Shown here: positions 1 through 10,281 of the stretch, piece after piece
How positions within the stretch are numbered: the stretch's first letter is position 1
Layout of the letters: every line of letters begins with the position of its first letter
NCBI RefSeq assembly: GCF_002777965.1
Contig: NZ_NGVR01000017.1
Span: 124,001 to 188,000 of the forward strand
DNA length: 64,000 nucleotides
Source: Proteus columbae
GTDB taxonomy: Bacteria; Pseudomonadota; Gammaproteobacteria; Enterobacterales; Enterobacteriaceae
Direction: 5' to 3'
Notes under the pieces: model-generated
The model's input: only the letters and a program-made list of their open reading frames with translations
Database searches by the model: none
What the model was told of the DNA's origin: nothing
Program-made: the position numbers and the translations under genes

Positions 1-2389
1 CATCATCACCATAAATCATTCTAGCTCGAATTAAAGCTTGATGCTCCCAAGTCCACGCTTCATTTTTCTGATATTCATCAAAAGCTTGAATAGTACTAAC
101 TAACATACCAGATTCACCCGAAGGGCGTAAACGCGCATCGACTTCATATAACACGCCAGAAGATGTTCTAGTACTAAACAAATGGATAATACGCTGTGCT
201 AAACGCAGATAAAACTGGCGGGCATCAATCTGTTTTGCCCCTGTTGTCACCGTGTTTATTGGACAATCTAATAAAAATACCAAGTCCAAATCAGAGCTAT
301 ATCCTAACTCCCATCCCCCTAATTTACCGTATCCAATCACTGCAAAACCCAGCCCATCACGATGAGCTAAATGTTCAGGTTCACCATAACGTTTCACCAT
401 ATATGACCAAGCTTGATGAACAACGGCATGAATAATAGCTTCAGCTAAATAGGTTAAGTGGTCGCTAACCTTCATTACAGGCAATACACCTGTAATATCT
501 TCAGCGGCGATCCTTAGTAATTGGGCTTGCTTAAACTGGCGTAATGCTTCTAATCGTTGCTCTTCATCTTCTTCTGGCACACGTAATAAATATTGCCGTA
601 ATTCATCACGATACGCCTCTAAAGGTAGAGGTTGATAGAGAGAATTAGGATCAAGTAATTCATCTAATAATAAAGGGTGAAGCGCTAATTGTTCAGCGAT
701 CATCGGAGATGCCGCACAGAGTCGTATAACATGCGTTAAAACTTCATCTGACTCTTGCATCAACTCTAAATACGTTGTGCGACTCACAATACTTAATAGC
801 AAAGGCGTTACGCGTTGTAGTGTCACTAGGGTGAGAGGTTGCTGGCAAATTTTAGCCAATAGTTTTGGCATTAAGGCATCAAGAACATCGCGTCCTCTTG
901 GCCCAATTGTTCGTTTGCCAATATCTTGACGAAAATTCTGCAACGTCTGATTTATCGCCTCAAGCGCTTCAATGGTTAATGTTTCATGAAATAATGGAGA
1001 GGTTTCAGGTAAGCGACCTAATAACCAAAGACGCTTAAATTCAGAGATATCGTCTTCATCATCATTTTCATCTTCTTCACCAATTAATTGTGTGAAAATC
1101 ACGGAAACAGCCTGCATCTTGTGGTTAATTTCTTGATAAAGCGTTTCCCAATCATCAAATCCCATCGCCAAAGTTAATCTGGCTTTATCTTCTAATGTGT
1201 CTGGCAATGTTTGGGTTTGTTGATCACCAATAGACTGTAAAAGATTTTCTAATTGACGAAGAAAAAGATAGCTTTCAGCCAATTGTGCCGTTTCTTCTGC
1301 GGTCAGTAATTCAAGTTTCGCAATAACGTTAAGTACCGTTAATAATGAATTACTTTGAAGCTCTGGCTCTCTACCACCGCGAATTAACTGAAAAACTTGC
1401 GTAATAAATTCGATTTCACGAATGCCACCAGAGCCTAATTTTATATTATCAATCATACCACGACGACGAACTTCTCGACTTATCATCGATTTCATATTTC
1501 TAAGTGATTGAATAACACTAAAATCAATATAACGACGATAAACAAAAGGACGCAACATTTGCCGTAAAACTTGGCAATACTCTTTCTTTTCAGCACCTAA
1601 AACACGTGCTTTGATCATCGCATAGCGTTCCCAATCGCGCCCTTGCTCTTGATAATAATCTTCCAATGCTGCAAAGCTCATAACTAAAGGCCCACTTTCT
1701 CCAAAAGGGCGTAATCGCATATCAACACGATAGACAAAACCATCAATAGTATGCTGATCCAAAGCCTTAATTAGCTTTTGACCTAAGCGAGTAAAAAACT
1801 GTGCATTATCTAATTCTCGGCGCCCGCCTTGTGTAAATCCATTTTCAGGATAGGCAAAAATTAAGTCGATATCGGAAGAAAAGTTAAGTTCAAACCCACC
1901 GAGTTTTCCCATTCCTAAAATCAATAACGGCTGAGGTTTCCCTTCATTATCACAAGGTGTTCCCCATTGCTGGCAACATTGTTGATAAAGCGTATCTCTC
2001 GCGACACAAATCAATGTTTCAGCTAATACGCTCAAATGTTTTAGCGTACAAGGAATATCACCCAATCGAAAAAATTGTAGCCATGCAATGCGCACTAATT
2101 GTTGATGACGAAATTGGCGTAAGATCCGCATCACATCATCTTCATTATCAATATTGGTTAATTTTGCCGTTAATTGAGACTCATAACTCTGCCATTCCAC
2201 ACTCGTTGGCGGATTTTGCCTAATATCAGCCAACCATTGAGGATTAACACATAAATGCTCTGTTGCAAAAGGGCTAAAAGCCAAAAACTGTTGTTCTTGT
2301 TGATTAAAAGGCGCTAGCGCATTTAATTGAGAAGAGAACCCGCACTGTGCTTTATTCCACAATTGTTGAAATACATCGATAACAGACAT
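1..2389 (-). CDS. glnE: Bifunctional glutamine synthetase adenylyltransferase/adenylyl-removing enzyme, 3' end cut by the window
   Basis: GlnE attaches AMP to, and removes it from, glutamine synthetase in response to the PII protein and glutamine, so it sets nitrogen assimilation. The frame is open from the ATG at 2389 to the left window edge, about 796 codons; the family is usually about 945 residues, so roughly the last 150 are outside. Two nucleotidyltransferase signatures of the GKLGG-SDxDL type are readable, one near 1845-1925 (adenylyl-removing half) and one near 265-345 (adenylylating half). This pair is diagnostic. The last readable residues ([13 protein letters not shown]) match the conserved C-terminal part. 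ygiF lies 26 bp upstream on the same strand, as in E. coli, so the two are probably cotranscribed. I saw no frameshift in the parts I translated. Confidence 0.96.
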   Translation of the reverse strand, partial: MSVIDVFQQLWNKAQCGFSSQLNALAPFNQQEQQFLAFSPFATEHLCVNPQWLADIRQNPPTSVEWQSYESQLTAKLTNIDNEDDVMRILRQFRHQQLVRIAWLQFFRLGDIPCTLKHLSVLAETLICVARDTLYQQCCQQWGTPCDNEGKPQPLLILGMGKLGGFELNFSSDIDLIFAYPENGFTQGGRRELDNAQFFTRLGQKLIKALDQHTIDGFVYRVDMRLRPFGESGPLVMSFAALEDYYQEQGRDWERYAMIKARVLGAEKKEYCQVLRQMLRPFVYRRYIDFSVIQSLRNMKSMISREVRRRGMIDNIKLGSGGIREIEFITQVFQLIRGGREPELQSNSLLTVLNVIAKLELLTAEETAQLAESYLFLRQLENLLQSIGDQQTQTLPDTLEDKARLTLAMGFDDWETLYQEINHKMQAVSVIFTQLIGEEDENDDEDDISEFKRLWLLGRLPETSPLFHETLTIEALEAINQTLQNFRQDIGKRTIGPRGRDVLDALMPKLLAKICQQPLTLVTLQRVTPLLLSIVSRTTYLELMQESDEVLTHVIRLCAASPMIAEQLALHPLLLDELLDPNSLYQPLPLEAYRDELRQYLLRVPEEDEEQRLEALRQFKQAQLLRIAAEDITGVLPVMKVSDHLTYLAEAIIHAVVHQAWSYMVKRYGEPEHLAHRDGLGFAVIGYGKLGGWELGYSSDLDLVFLLDCPINTVTTGAKQIDARQFYLRLAQRIIHLFSTRTSSGVLYEVDARLRPSGESGMLVSTIQAFDEYQKNEAWTWEHQALIRARMIYGDD

Positions 2390-2415
2390 AAATAGACTCT
2401 CAATTTGTCAGGAAA

Positions 2416-3339
2416 TTAAGCAATAGACAGTAACCATGCCATAGAAGATAACTTAAAATTCAACCATAAAACATGATAATAATCGGTTGCTGTTGCAAAT
2501 GTTAACGGCGAAATCGCGTTGAGTGATTGTTCCATAGAACTAGGCAAATCAGACTGTTTTTTACACCAATCTGAAAATAGCGCCAACATTGCTGGCATGG
2601 TAATTGTCGGTGGTGTTGGATTAGCAAAAATGGCCTCTTCTAATGCTTGTATTGCACTTAACCATTTTGTGAGTTGCTGAGCGGTTGTATCACTCGGAGA
2701 AAGATTTACCACACTTAACGACAAAGCAGGTTTATCTTTTGCTAGATAATAACCCCTAGCTGCTTTACTGCGAGAAGCAAGACGCAATCCACCCTTTTCA
2801 CCTAAATAAGTCGCTAATGCGATAACATCTGATACATGACCTTTTTTAAGTTCTAGCTCAAACTCTTCAATCGGTAACTCATATTGATGAGTGCGAATAG
2901 CTCCTTTATCTAACACCACTTCAATTTGGCTATCTTGAAAATCCACCAGCCAGATTTCACGATAAAAATCGGTATTAAACAGCACATCAAGTTGCGTTTC
3001 TAATAACGTAAGATCGGTATTTTCAGGCCAAATTTCTGCCGGAAAGCGGGCTAACTCTAATTTAGGTTGTTCTAATTTCACGTTATATTCTGGACGTTGA
3101 TGCAAACCTGCAACGACTTTACCGGCTGTTTTAATTGTCATTTCATAACTTTCATCAACACCACGAATACGCAGCCCCATATCCCAGCGACGAATTTGAT
3201 TATCTGTCGTCTCAAAGTAAAGATTAGTCAGCTTTTTGGGTGCAGAGTGCTGATGAGGTAGAGTCAGAATGCGCTGAATAATGTGAGGAATAGCGGCAGG
3301 TATGGCACTCATTTTGAGTTCAGTTTCTAATTGGCTCAT
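2416..3339 (-). CDS. ygiF: YgiF-like inorganic triphosphatase (CYTH domain), short form
   Basis: The N-terminal 200 residues are a CYTH triphosphate-tunnel domain. The ETELK near residue 5 fits the ExExK signature, and MGLRIRG, GLHQRPEYNV, STDFYRE-like and SKAARGY blocks match E. coli YgiF. The family hydrolyses inorganic tripolyphosphate with a divalent metal. E. coli YgiF is about 433 residues and has a C-terminal CHAD domain; this protein is 307 residues and its last 100 do not show the histidine-rich CHAD helices. It is therefore either a shortened form or a strongly diverged one. The reading frame ends in a normal stop, and glnE starts 26 bp downstream. Catalytic assignment is by family; the effect of losing CHAD is unknown. 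Confidence 0.85.
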   Translation of the reverse strand: MSQLETELKMSAIPAAIPHIIQRILTLPHQHSAPKKLTNLYFETTDNQIRRWDMGLRIRGVDESYEMTIKTAGKVVAGLHQRPEYNVKLEQPKLELARFPAEIWPENTDLTLLETQLDVLFNTDFYREIWLVDFQDSQIEVVLDKGAIRTHQYELPIEEFELELKKGHVSDVIALATYLGEKGGLRLASRSKAARGYYLAKDKPALSLSVVNLSPSDTTAQQLTKWLSAIQALEEAIFANPTPPTITMPAMLALFSDWCKKQSDLPSSMEQSLNAISPLTFATATDYYHVLWLNFKLSSMAWLLSIA

Positions 3340-3558
3340 TCTATTTCCCTTAAGTAAATCAATTGATTAGTAAAATATTTGACGCATTTTCATTTTGCAA
3401 GTGATAGCCTAATAACAATAATGAATAAAAGGCAGATTATCCCTATATTCTACCAGTTAAGAGTGTTCTCATTCTGGTTTACTATTTGCTTACGCAAACT
3501 TTACTCTTTAGTATCAGTAAAAATATTCTCTTGTATAGATAAAAAAGTTGAAAACATA

Positions 3559-4179
3559 ATGCGAAAATTACCCTTACTTTTTCTTTCCTTACTTGGCTTA
3601 GGCGTTTCTCTGAGCTCACACGCAGAAACTCGTTATGTTTCCGATGAATTATCCACTTATGTACACAGTGGACCAGGAAATCAGTATCGAATTGTTGGCT
3701 CTTTAAATTCGGGCTCAACCGTTACTGTACTTTCTCGTAACGCAGCAACGGGTTATGTACAGATTAAAGACGATAAAGATCGTACCGTTTGGTTACCAGA
3801 AAGCCAACTGAGTGCCCAACCAAGTATGCGTACTCGCATTCCTGCTATGGAAAAAGAGATCCAAACACTGCGCGATAAACTGGCGAATATCGACCAGAGC
3901 TGGAACCAACGTACCACTGATATGCAAAATAAAGTTTCAAACAGCGATGACATCATCAATGGCTTGAAAAAAGAAAATGAACAAATGAGAACAAAGCTCG
4001 CTGTCGCAGAGAAAAAACTCGATTTTGCTAATCAACAATTAGATGATAGACAACGCGATATCATCTTACAGTGGTTTATGTATGGCGGTGGTGTTGCTGG
4101 CGCAGGTCTTGTCTTTGGTCTGATCCTTCCACATATTATTCCGCGTCGTCGTAAACGTAATGATCGTTGGATGAACTAA
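3559..4179 (+). CDS. ygiM: YgiM-type SH3 domain membrane protein
   Basis: The 206-residue product has a cleavable-looking signal peptide (hydrophobic run, then SSHAET). A bacterial SH3 domain follows at about 25-90 ([30 protein letters not shown]), then a coiled coil about 95-165 and one C-terminal transmembrane helix about 170-190 followed by a basic RRRRKR tail. This is the layout and exact length of E. coli YgiM (TIGR04211 family). I place the start at the ATG at 3559 because the frame's longer upstream extension to 3379 has no signal-peptide logic. The 3' end overlaps the region just before cca, which starts 26 bp later, consistent with a ygiM-cca operon. The molecular function of the family is not established; an envelope role is inferred. 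Confidence 0.88.
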   Translation: MRKLPLLFLSLLGLGVSLSSHAETRYVSDELSTYVHSGPGNQYRIVGSLNSGSTVTVLSRNAATGYVQIKDDKDRTVWLPESQLSAQPSMRTRIPAMEKEIQTLRDKLANIDQSWNQRTTDMQNKVSNSDDIINGLKKENEQMRTKLAVAEKKLDFANQQLDDRQRDIILQWFMYGGGVAGAGLVFGLILPHIIPRRRKRNDRWMN

Positions 4180-4205
4180 TATCCAGACAAAGGAACAGTG
4201 ATCCC

Positions 4206-5444
4206 GTGAATATATACCTTGTTGGTGGCGCTGTGCGCGACCAACTATTACAGATGCCAGTAAAAGATAGAGATTGGGTTGTTGTTGGTGCAACACCTCA
4301 AATGCTATTACAACAAGGCTATCAACAAGTAGGCAAAGATTTTCCTGTTTTTCTTCATCCTGATACTCATGAAGAATATGCCCTTGCGCGTACAGAACGA
4401 AAATCAGGCTCAGGTTACACGGGTTTCACTTGTTATGCGGCACCAGATGTCACGTTAGAAGACGATCTTGCTCGTCGTGATCTCACCATTAATGCCATTG
4501 CTTATTCTGCTGATGGGGAATATGTCGATCCTTACCATGGCATTGATGACATCAACGCGAGACAACTTCGCCATGTCTCTGAGGCTTTTTCTGAAGATCC
4601 TTTAAGAGTTTTGCGAGTTGCACGTTTTGCAGCACGGTTTGCGCCTTTAGGATTTAATGTTGCACCTGAAACACTGCAATTAATGAAGACAATGGCACAA
4701 AGCGGTGAGTTAAATGCACTGACTGCTGAACGTGTTTGGAAAGAGACTGAAAAAGCCCTTGAGAGCCCTGCGCCTCAAGTTTATTTTGAAGTTTTACGTC
4801 AATGTGGCGCTTTAAGTGTTCTTTTTCCTGAAATTGATGCGTTGTTTGGTGTGCCTGCTCCTGAAAAATGGCACCCAGAAATCGATACTGGCATTCATGC
4901 CATGATGGTACTTAATATCGCCAGTCAATTAACAGACGATATTGCAGTACGCTTTAGTGCCTTATGTCATGATCTGGGAAAAGGATTAACACCTCCTGAA
5001 AATTGGCCTCATCACCATGGACACGGCCCGGCTGGAGTTCCTTTAGTTGAAGCCTTGTGCCAACGTTATCGTATTCCTAATCATATCCGTGATCTGGCAC
5101 GCTTAACGGCAAGATTTCATGATCATATCCATCGTATTGATAGAATGCGCCCTTCTAAAATAATCCGCTTATTTGATGCTATTGATGCATGGCGAAAACC
5201 TGAACGTGTTGAGCAATTAGCCATGGTAAGTGAAGCCGACGCCAGAGGACGCAAAGGATTAGAAAATCTCGTTTACCCACAACACGTGTTTCTTTGCCAA
5301 GCTTTCGCCGTTGCAAATAATGTGGATATTAAGCCAATCATTGAAAGTGGATTAAAAGGAAGCGCAATACGAGATGCACTAACCAAGCAACGAGAAGTCG
5401 CGATTATAAAATGGAAATCGCGACTTAATCAGGATCAGCACTAA
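4206..5444 (+). CDS. cca: Multifunctional CCA-adding tRNA nucleotidyltransferase
   Basis: Cca adds or repairs the 3' CCA of tRNAs using CTP and ATP, without a nucleic acid template. The nucleotidyltransferase core is clear at the N-terminus: YLVGGAVRD, the metal-binding DRDWVVVG, and [11 protein letters not shown] near 95-110. A C-terminal HD phosphohydrolase domain (LCHDLGKG, then HHHGHG and FHDHIHRI) marks the gammaproteobacterial multifunctional class. The GTG at 4206 is chosen as start because it gives 412 residues, equal to E. coli Cca, and an AGGA ribosome site lies at 4191-4194; the open frame extends only 13 codons further upstream. folB is convergent and its stop abuts this gene's stop. 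The uppP (bacA) gene that sits between cca and folB in E. coli is absent here. Confidence 0.96.
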   Translation: MNIYLVGGAVRDQLLQMPVKDRDWVVVGATPQMLLQQGYQQVGKDFPVFLHPDTHEEYALARTERKSGSGYTGFTCYAAPDVTLEDDLARRDLTINAIAYSADGEYVDPYHGIDDINARQLRHVSEAFSEDPLRVLRVARFAARFAPLGFNVAPETLQLMKTMAQSGELNALTAERVWKETEKALESPAPQVYFEVLRQCGALSVLFPEIDALFGVPAPEKWHPEIDTGIHAMMVLNIASQLTDDIAVRFSALCHDLGKGLTPPENWPHHHGHGPAGVPLVEALCQRYRIPNHIRDLARLTARFHDHIHRIDRMRPSKIIRLFDAIDAWRKPERVEQLAMVSEADARGRKGLENLVYPQHVFLCQAFAVANNVDIKPIIESGLKGSAIRDALTKQREVAIIKWKSRLNQDQH

Positions 5445-5795
5445 TTAAGCTTTACGCTCAATAATCACACCTACATTTGTGGCTTGTGCAACAGCTCCGG
5501 GTTTCGCTAATTTAATTTTTACTCTTGGTACAGCAAATTGCGTTATCAATAGCTGTGCCACTTCTTCAGCAACACGTTCAACTAATTCAAAACGTCGAGT
5601 CTCAACATAGTCGATAATTGCATTGCTCACACTGGCATAATCTAAACAATGAACCACATCATCAGTTTGGGATGCGCGTTTGTTATCCCATTCCATTTCG
5701 ATATCGAACACTAATTTTTGTTTTATGGTTTTTTCCCAATCATAAACACCGATTGTGGTTATTACTGATAATTGCTCAATAAATACGATATCCAT
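5445..5795 (-). CDS. folB: Dihydroneopterin aldolase
   Basis: FolB cleaves 7,8-dihydroneopterin to 6-hydroxymethyl-dihydropterin and glycolaldehyde in folate synthesis. The 116-residue protein opens with MDIVFIEQLSVITTIGVYDWE and contains LDYASVSNAI, ERVAEEVAQLL and a KPGAVAQATNVGVIIER C-terminus, nearly identical in layout to E. coli FolB. The ATG at 5795 is preferred over the GTG one codon upstream, with a GAGA-type ribosome site about 7 bases before it. It is divergent from plsY, and the 104 bp between the two starts must contain both promoters. The neighbour arrangement (folB next to plsY) is conserved in enterobacteria. Confidence 0.95.
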   Translation of the reverse strand: MDIVFIEQLSVITTIGVYDWEKTIKQKLVFDIEMEWDNKRASQTDDVVHCLDYASVSNAIIDYVETRRFELVERVAEEVAQLLITQFAVPRVKIKLAKPGAVAQATNVGVIIERKA

Positions 5796-5899
5796 CACGT
5801 CATCTCTTATTTTTTCTGCTCATCGGATACCACTTCCGATGAAATATGCGTATTATCCATACATGCCTAACGAACTTACATAAACATTGGAGAATACAA

Positions 5900-6556
5900 A
5901 TGAGTGCTAACGCACTTGGAATGATCATCTTCGCCTACTTGTGCGGCTCAATCTCCAGCGCGATATTGATTTGCCGACTGGCAAGACTACCTGATCCAAG
6001 AAAATTTGGCTCTGGCAATCCCGGAGCAACCAACGTCCTGCGTATTGGCGGAAAAGCCGCCGCCGCCGCCGTTCTTATCTGTGACGTCCTAAAAGGGATG
6101 ATCCCTGTTTGGCTCGCCTATTACTTAAATGTGCCTCCTTTTTACCTCGGTATCGTCGCAATAGCAGCTTGTCTTGGGCATATTTATCCTGTTTTTTTCC
6201 ACTTTAAAGGCGGAAAAGGTGTAGCCACCGCATTTGGTGCTATCGCTGCCATTGGTTGGGATTTAAGTGGGCTTATCGCAGGAACGTGGTTACTCACCGT
6301 CTTACTCAGTGGCTATTCATCACTTGGTGCGATTATCAGTGCACTGCTTGCCCCTTTTTATGTTTGGTGGTTTAAACCAGAATTCACTTATCCCGTTGCT
6401 TTATTATCATGTCTGGTACTTTACCGCCATCACGACAATATTCAACGTTTATGGCGTGGTCAAGAGAGCCGTATCTGGCATAAATTGAAAAAGAAAACCG
6501 AAAAAACGGAAAAAGAGATCATTCAAGAAGCTAAAGAGCAAGAAAAAGAAGATTAA
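5900..6556 (+). CDS. plsY: Acyl-phosphate:glycerol-3-phosphate acyltransferase PlsY
   Basis: PlsY transfers an acyl group from acyl-phosphate to glycerol-3-phosphate at the inner membrane, the first step of phospholipid synthesis. The 218-residue protein has about five hydrophobic helices and the three family motifs: [12 protein letters not shown] near 36-48, KGMIPVW near 70, and [12 protein letters not shown] near 105-116. The ATG at 5900 is used because a TGGAG ribosome site lies at 5888-5892 and the N-terminus then matches E. coli YgiH. The C-terminal tail is longer than usual and unusually rich in lysine and glutamate (about 25 residues after [12 protein letters not shown]), probably a cytosolic charged tail. 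A bidirectional terminator follows. Confidence 0.94.
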   Translation: MSANALGMIIFAYLCGSISSAILICRLARLPDPRKFGSGNPGATNVLRIGGKAAAAAVLICDVLKGMIPVWLAYYLNVPPFYLGIVAIAACLGHIYPVFFHFKGGKGVATAFGAIAAIGWDLSGLIAGTWLLTVLLSGYSSLGAIISALLAPFYVWWFKPEFTYPVALLSCLVLYRHHDNIQRLWRGQESRIWHKLKKKTEKTEKEIIQEAKEQEKED

Positions 6557-6587
6557 TTACATTACGTTTCAAATGAACGCCAAAAAC

Positions 6588-6617
6588 AAAAAGCCACTTT
6601 CAAAAAAGTGGCTTTTT
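6588..6617. terminator. Bidirectional terminator between plsY and tsaD
   Basis: Perfect 12-bp inverted repeat (arms 6588-6599 and 6606-6617, core AAGCCACTT/AAGTGGCTT) with a 6-base loop. A-rich and T-rich flanks allow it to end transcription from both the plus-strand plsY and the convergent tsaD. Confidence 0.85.
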
Positions 6618-6653
6618 AACAAAGAGTAAGATCTTAATTAATACTCTAATAAA

Positions 6654-7676
6654 TTATTGCTTATCAAGTGCAGGCAATTCAGCTAAAGGCCAGCGTGGTC
6701 TTACGGTCACACTTAACGGACCTTCTGTACCACCTTTAAAACGGATCATTCCCGCTAGTGCAATCATTGCGCCATTATCAGTACACAATTCAGGACGCGC
6801 ATAAAAAACTTCGCCGCCTAATTGTTTCATTACGGTTTCCATTTTTGCACGTAATGTACGATTAGCACTTACACCACCCGCCATCACTAAACGTTTAAAG
6901 CCTGTTTGTTCTAAAGCTCTACGACATTTTATCGCAAGAGTATCAACAACCGCATCTTCAAATGCCCGTGCAATATCAGCGCGAGTTTGGTCTGAATCAT
7001 CATTTTGTCGAATAGTATTAGCCGCAAAGGTTTTTAAACCCGAGAAACTAAAATCAAGTCCCGGTCTATCTGTCATTGGACGAGGAAAGACAAATCGACC
7101 TTCTGTGCCTTGTTGCGCCATTTTCGATAATACTGGACCGCCAGGGTAATCTAATCCCAACAGTTTTGCTGTTTTATCAAAAGCTTCACCAGCAGCATCA
7201 TCAATAGATTCACCTAATAAGGTGTATTCGCCAATTCCCGTTACACTAATTAGCTGTGTATGCCCACCAGAAACCAAAAGGGCTACAAATGGAAACTCTG
7301 GTGTTTTCTCTTCAAGCATTGGAGCCAATAAATGGCCTTCCATATGATGAACAGGAATAGCTGGAACATCCCACGCAAAAGCTAATGAGCGCCCGATGGT
7401 TGCTCCTACAAGCAACGCGCCAACAAGGCCGGGGCCAGCAGTATAAGCAACCGCATCAATATCTTGTGCCGTAAGATTTGCTTCTTTCAGTGCCGCTTGA
7501 ATAAGAGGTACTGTTTTACGGATATGATCCCGTGAAGCAAGCTCAGGAACTACCCCACCATAATCGGCGTGCAGTTTAATTTGGCTATAAAGTTGATTCG
7601 CTAATAGACCGGCTTTATCATCGTAAATTGCGATACCGGTTTCATCGCAAGATGTTTCAATTCCTAAAACTCGCAT
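6654..7676 (-). CDS. tsaD: tRNA N6-threonylcarbamoyladenosine synthase subunit TsaD
   Basis: TsaD, with TsaB and TsaE, transfers threonylcarbamoyl to A37 of ANN-decoding tRNAs (t6A). The 340-residue protein has the ASKHA-fold signatures [13 protein letters not shown] at the N-terminus, the iron/zinc-binding HHMEGH near 110-115, [21 protein letters not shown], and a C-terminal CTDNGAMIA containing the last metal ligand. Length and motifs equal E. coli TsaD (YgjD). It is divergent from rpsU, which is the conserved enterobacterial arrangement. The ATG at 7676 is the only sensible start. Confidence 0.97.
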   Translation of the reverse strand: MRVLGIETSCDETGIAIYDDKAGLLANQLYSQIKLHADYGGVVPELASRDHIRKTVPLIQAALKEANLTAQDIDAVAYTAGPGLVGALLVGATIGRSLAFAWDVPAIPVHHMEGHLLAPMLEEKTPEFPFVALLVSGGHTQLISVTGIGEYTLLGESIDDAAGEAFDKTAKLLGLDYPGGPVLSKMAQQGTEGRFVFPRPMTDRPGLDFSFSGLKTFAANTIRQNDDSDQTRADIARAFEDAVVDTLAIKCRRALEQTGFKRLVMAGGVSANRTLRAKMETVMKQLGGEVFYARPELCTDNGAMIALAGMIRFKGGTEGPLSVTVRPRWPLAELPALDKQ

Positions 7677-8234
<558 letters not shown>

Positions 8235-8286
8235 TATTTTGCGGCTTATACCGCAACGTATGCAGACACTGTAGTCGCAGTTAAAG

Positions 8287-8312
8287 GCCGTGCTTTCTTC
8301 TGAGAGCGCGGC
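8287..8312 (+). terminator. Partial terminator/attenuator between rpsU and dnaG
   Basis: Hairpin with 8-bp arms (8287-8294 and 8305-8312, one G-T pair) and a short, broken T-rich tail. In E. coli a leaky terminator at this place lowers dnaG expression relative to rpsU; position and shape here fit that role. Confidence 0.6.
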
Positions 8313-8346
8313 TTATTCTCGTTCAACAACAGGCGTAAAAGGGCTT

Positions 8347-10095
8347 ATGGCTGGACGAATTCCACGTTCATTTATCAATGATTTGCTAGCTCGAACCGAT
8401 ATCATCGATCTTATCGACGCTCGCGTGCCGTTAAAAAAACAAGGCAAAAATCATTCAGCGTGTTGTCCGTTTCATAATGAAAAAACGCCCTCTTTCACAG
8501 TAAATAGCGACAAACAGTTTTACCACTGTTTTGGTTGCGGCGCGCATGGCAATGCTATTGATTTTTTGATGAATTACGACAGACTCGATTTTGTCGAAAC
8601 CATTGAAGAGTTAGCAGCAATGCATGGGTTAGAAGTTCCTTATGAATCAGGAACAGGCAGTAGCCCTATTGAACGACACATAAGACAAAATCTCTATCAA
8701 GTGATGGAGAAGTTGAATCAGTATTATAGTAGCGCTCTCAATAAACCTGATGCACAGGAAGCAAGAAACTACCTTGCGCATCGTGGGCTTAGTGAAGATA
8801 TTATTACCCGTTTTTCTATTGGATTTGTACCAACAGGTTGGGATAACGCCCTAAAACGTTTTGGTCAAAGTGCCGATAATAAAGCCTTACTTCTTGAAGC
8901 GGGTATGGTAATAACGAACGATAATGGTCGCACTTATGATCGTTTTCGCCAACGAGTCATGTTTCCTATCCGAGATAGACGTGGTCGTGTTATTGCCTTT
9001 GGTGGGCGTGTTTTAGGTGATGATTTACCTAAATACTTAAACTCACCAGAAACAGAGATATTCCATAAGGGACGTCAACTTTACGGACTTTATGAAGCCC
9101 AACAATCTAATAATAACGTCACAAAGCTATTAGTTGTTGAAGGTTATATGGATGTTGTGGCATTAGCGCAGTTTGGTATTGATTATGCCGTTGCCTCATT
9201 AGGAACCTCCACCACAGCAGAACATATTCAGTTGCTCTTTCGGACAACGGATAACATTATTTGCTGCTATGATGGAGATAGAGCTGGACGTGATGCCGCA
9301 TGGCGAGCATTAGAAACCGCCCTTCCTTTTTTAAATGATGGTCGCTCTTTACGTTTTATGTTTTTACCCGAAGGTGATGATCCCGATTCATTGGTTCGTC
9401 GTGAAGGTAAAGAAGCTTTTGAAAAACGTATGGAACAAGCACATTCATTATCAGAATTTTTATTTGATTCACTCGTTCCTCAAGTGGATCTGAGTACTCA
9501 AGAAGGCAATGGTAAGCTGTATAGTTTAGCCAGACCATTAATAGATAAGATCCCAAGTGAAACTTTACGTCTATATTTATTAAGAGAGCTTGGAAGCTTA
9601 ACGGGAAATCCCGATATTGAGCAGATGGATCGTTTATTTGGCAGAACGCCGGTTAATCACGAGTTATCGTATCAACCGACAAAATTACGCACAACACCAA
9701 TGCGTATATTGATTGCCCTATTGATACAAAACCCAGAATTCTCTAAATTAGTGCCCCCTCTTGAGGGATTAAGTACAGAAAAAATTGCAGGTCTATCGCT
9801 TTTTATTGAATTAGTTTCTGTTTGCCAAGCACAACCCGGCCTGAATACAGGACAAATTATCGAACTCTATAGAGAGAATAAATTCGGTAAACAGCTTGAA
9901 AAATTGGCAATGTGGAACGATATAGATATAGATGAGATTGCAGAGAAAACCTTTACAGACACGTTAGATCATCTTTTTTTAACCGCAATGGACGAACGTT
10001 TAAACGCGCTTATTGCGAAAGAGAGAACAGAAGGCCTAACGCAAAATGAACGCGAAGAAGTCCAATTGATAATACAGGCACGCGTTAAAAAGTAA
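8347..10095 (+). CDS. dnaG: DNA primase
   Basis: DnaG makes RNA primers at the replication fork. The start at ATG 8347 (MAGRIPRSFINDLLAR) gives 582 residues, against 581 in E. coli. Visible parts in order: a CHC2-type zinc domain (CPFHNEKTPSF with HCFGCGAHGNAIDF, about 40-75); the RNA polymerase/TOPRIM core about 255-345 (VVEGYMDVVAL, then CYDGDRAGRDAAWRA with the metal-binding acidic residues); and a C-terminal helicase-binding domain from about 430. The upstream in-frame ATG at 8290 would put the attenuator stem inside the coding region and lacks a ribosome site. The middle gene of rpsU-dnaG-rpoD. Confidence 0.97.
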   Translation: MAGRIPRSFINDLLARTDIIDLIDARVPLKKQGKNHSACCPFHNEKTPSFTVNSDKQFYHCFGCGAHGNAIDFLMNYDRLDFVETIEELAAMHGLEVPYESGTGSSPIERHIRQNLYQVMEKLNQYYSSALNKPDAQEARNYLAHRGLSEDIITRFSIGFVPTGWDNALKRFGQSADNKALLLEAGMVITNDNGRTYDRFRQRVMFPIRDRRGRVIAFGGRVLGDDLPKYLNSPETEIFHKGRQLYGLYEAQQSNNNVTKLLVVEGYMDVVALAQFGIDYAVASLGTSTTAEHIQLLFRTTDNIICCYDGDRAGRDAAWRALETALPFLNDGRSLRFMFLPEGDDPDSLVRREGKEAFEKRMEQAHSLSEFLFDSLVPQVDLSTQEGNGKLYSLARPLIDKIPSETLRLYLLRELGSLTGNPDIEQMDRLFGRTPVNHELSYQPTKLRTTPMRILIALLIQNPEFSKLVPPLEGLSTEKIAGLSLFIELVSVCQAQPGLNTGQIIELYRENKFGKQLEKLAMWNDIDIDEIAEKTFTDTLDHLFLTAMDERLNALIAKERTEGLTQNEREEVQLIIQARVKK

Positions 10096-10138
10096 ACACA
10101 GAATTAAGATTAAAAACACGGCTTAATTGCCGCTATCG

Positions 10139-10184
10139 GTAGGTACTAAAAACCTACATTTGCTACGCTGAGGGGACCGTAGCA
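10139..10184 (+). promoter_or_regulatory. dnaG-rpoD intercistronic double hairpin
   Basis: Two small stem-loops follow dnaG: GTAGGT/ACCTAC at 10139-10144 and 10152-10157, and TGCTACG/CGTAGCA at 10161-10167 and 10178-10184. In E. coli the dnaG-rpoD junction contains an RNA processing site that separates the dnaG message from rpoD. Neither hairpin has a T-tract, so processing or stability is a better guess than termination. Confidence 0.5.
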
Positions 10185-10281
10185 ATCGACAATGAAAATG
10201 CCCCTCCGTAGTTATTGTTGGCTGAACAGTTATCGCCGACCGACACCAACCCAAATTACTTTGAAGTGTGGATACCGTCTT

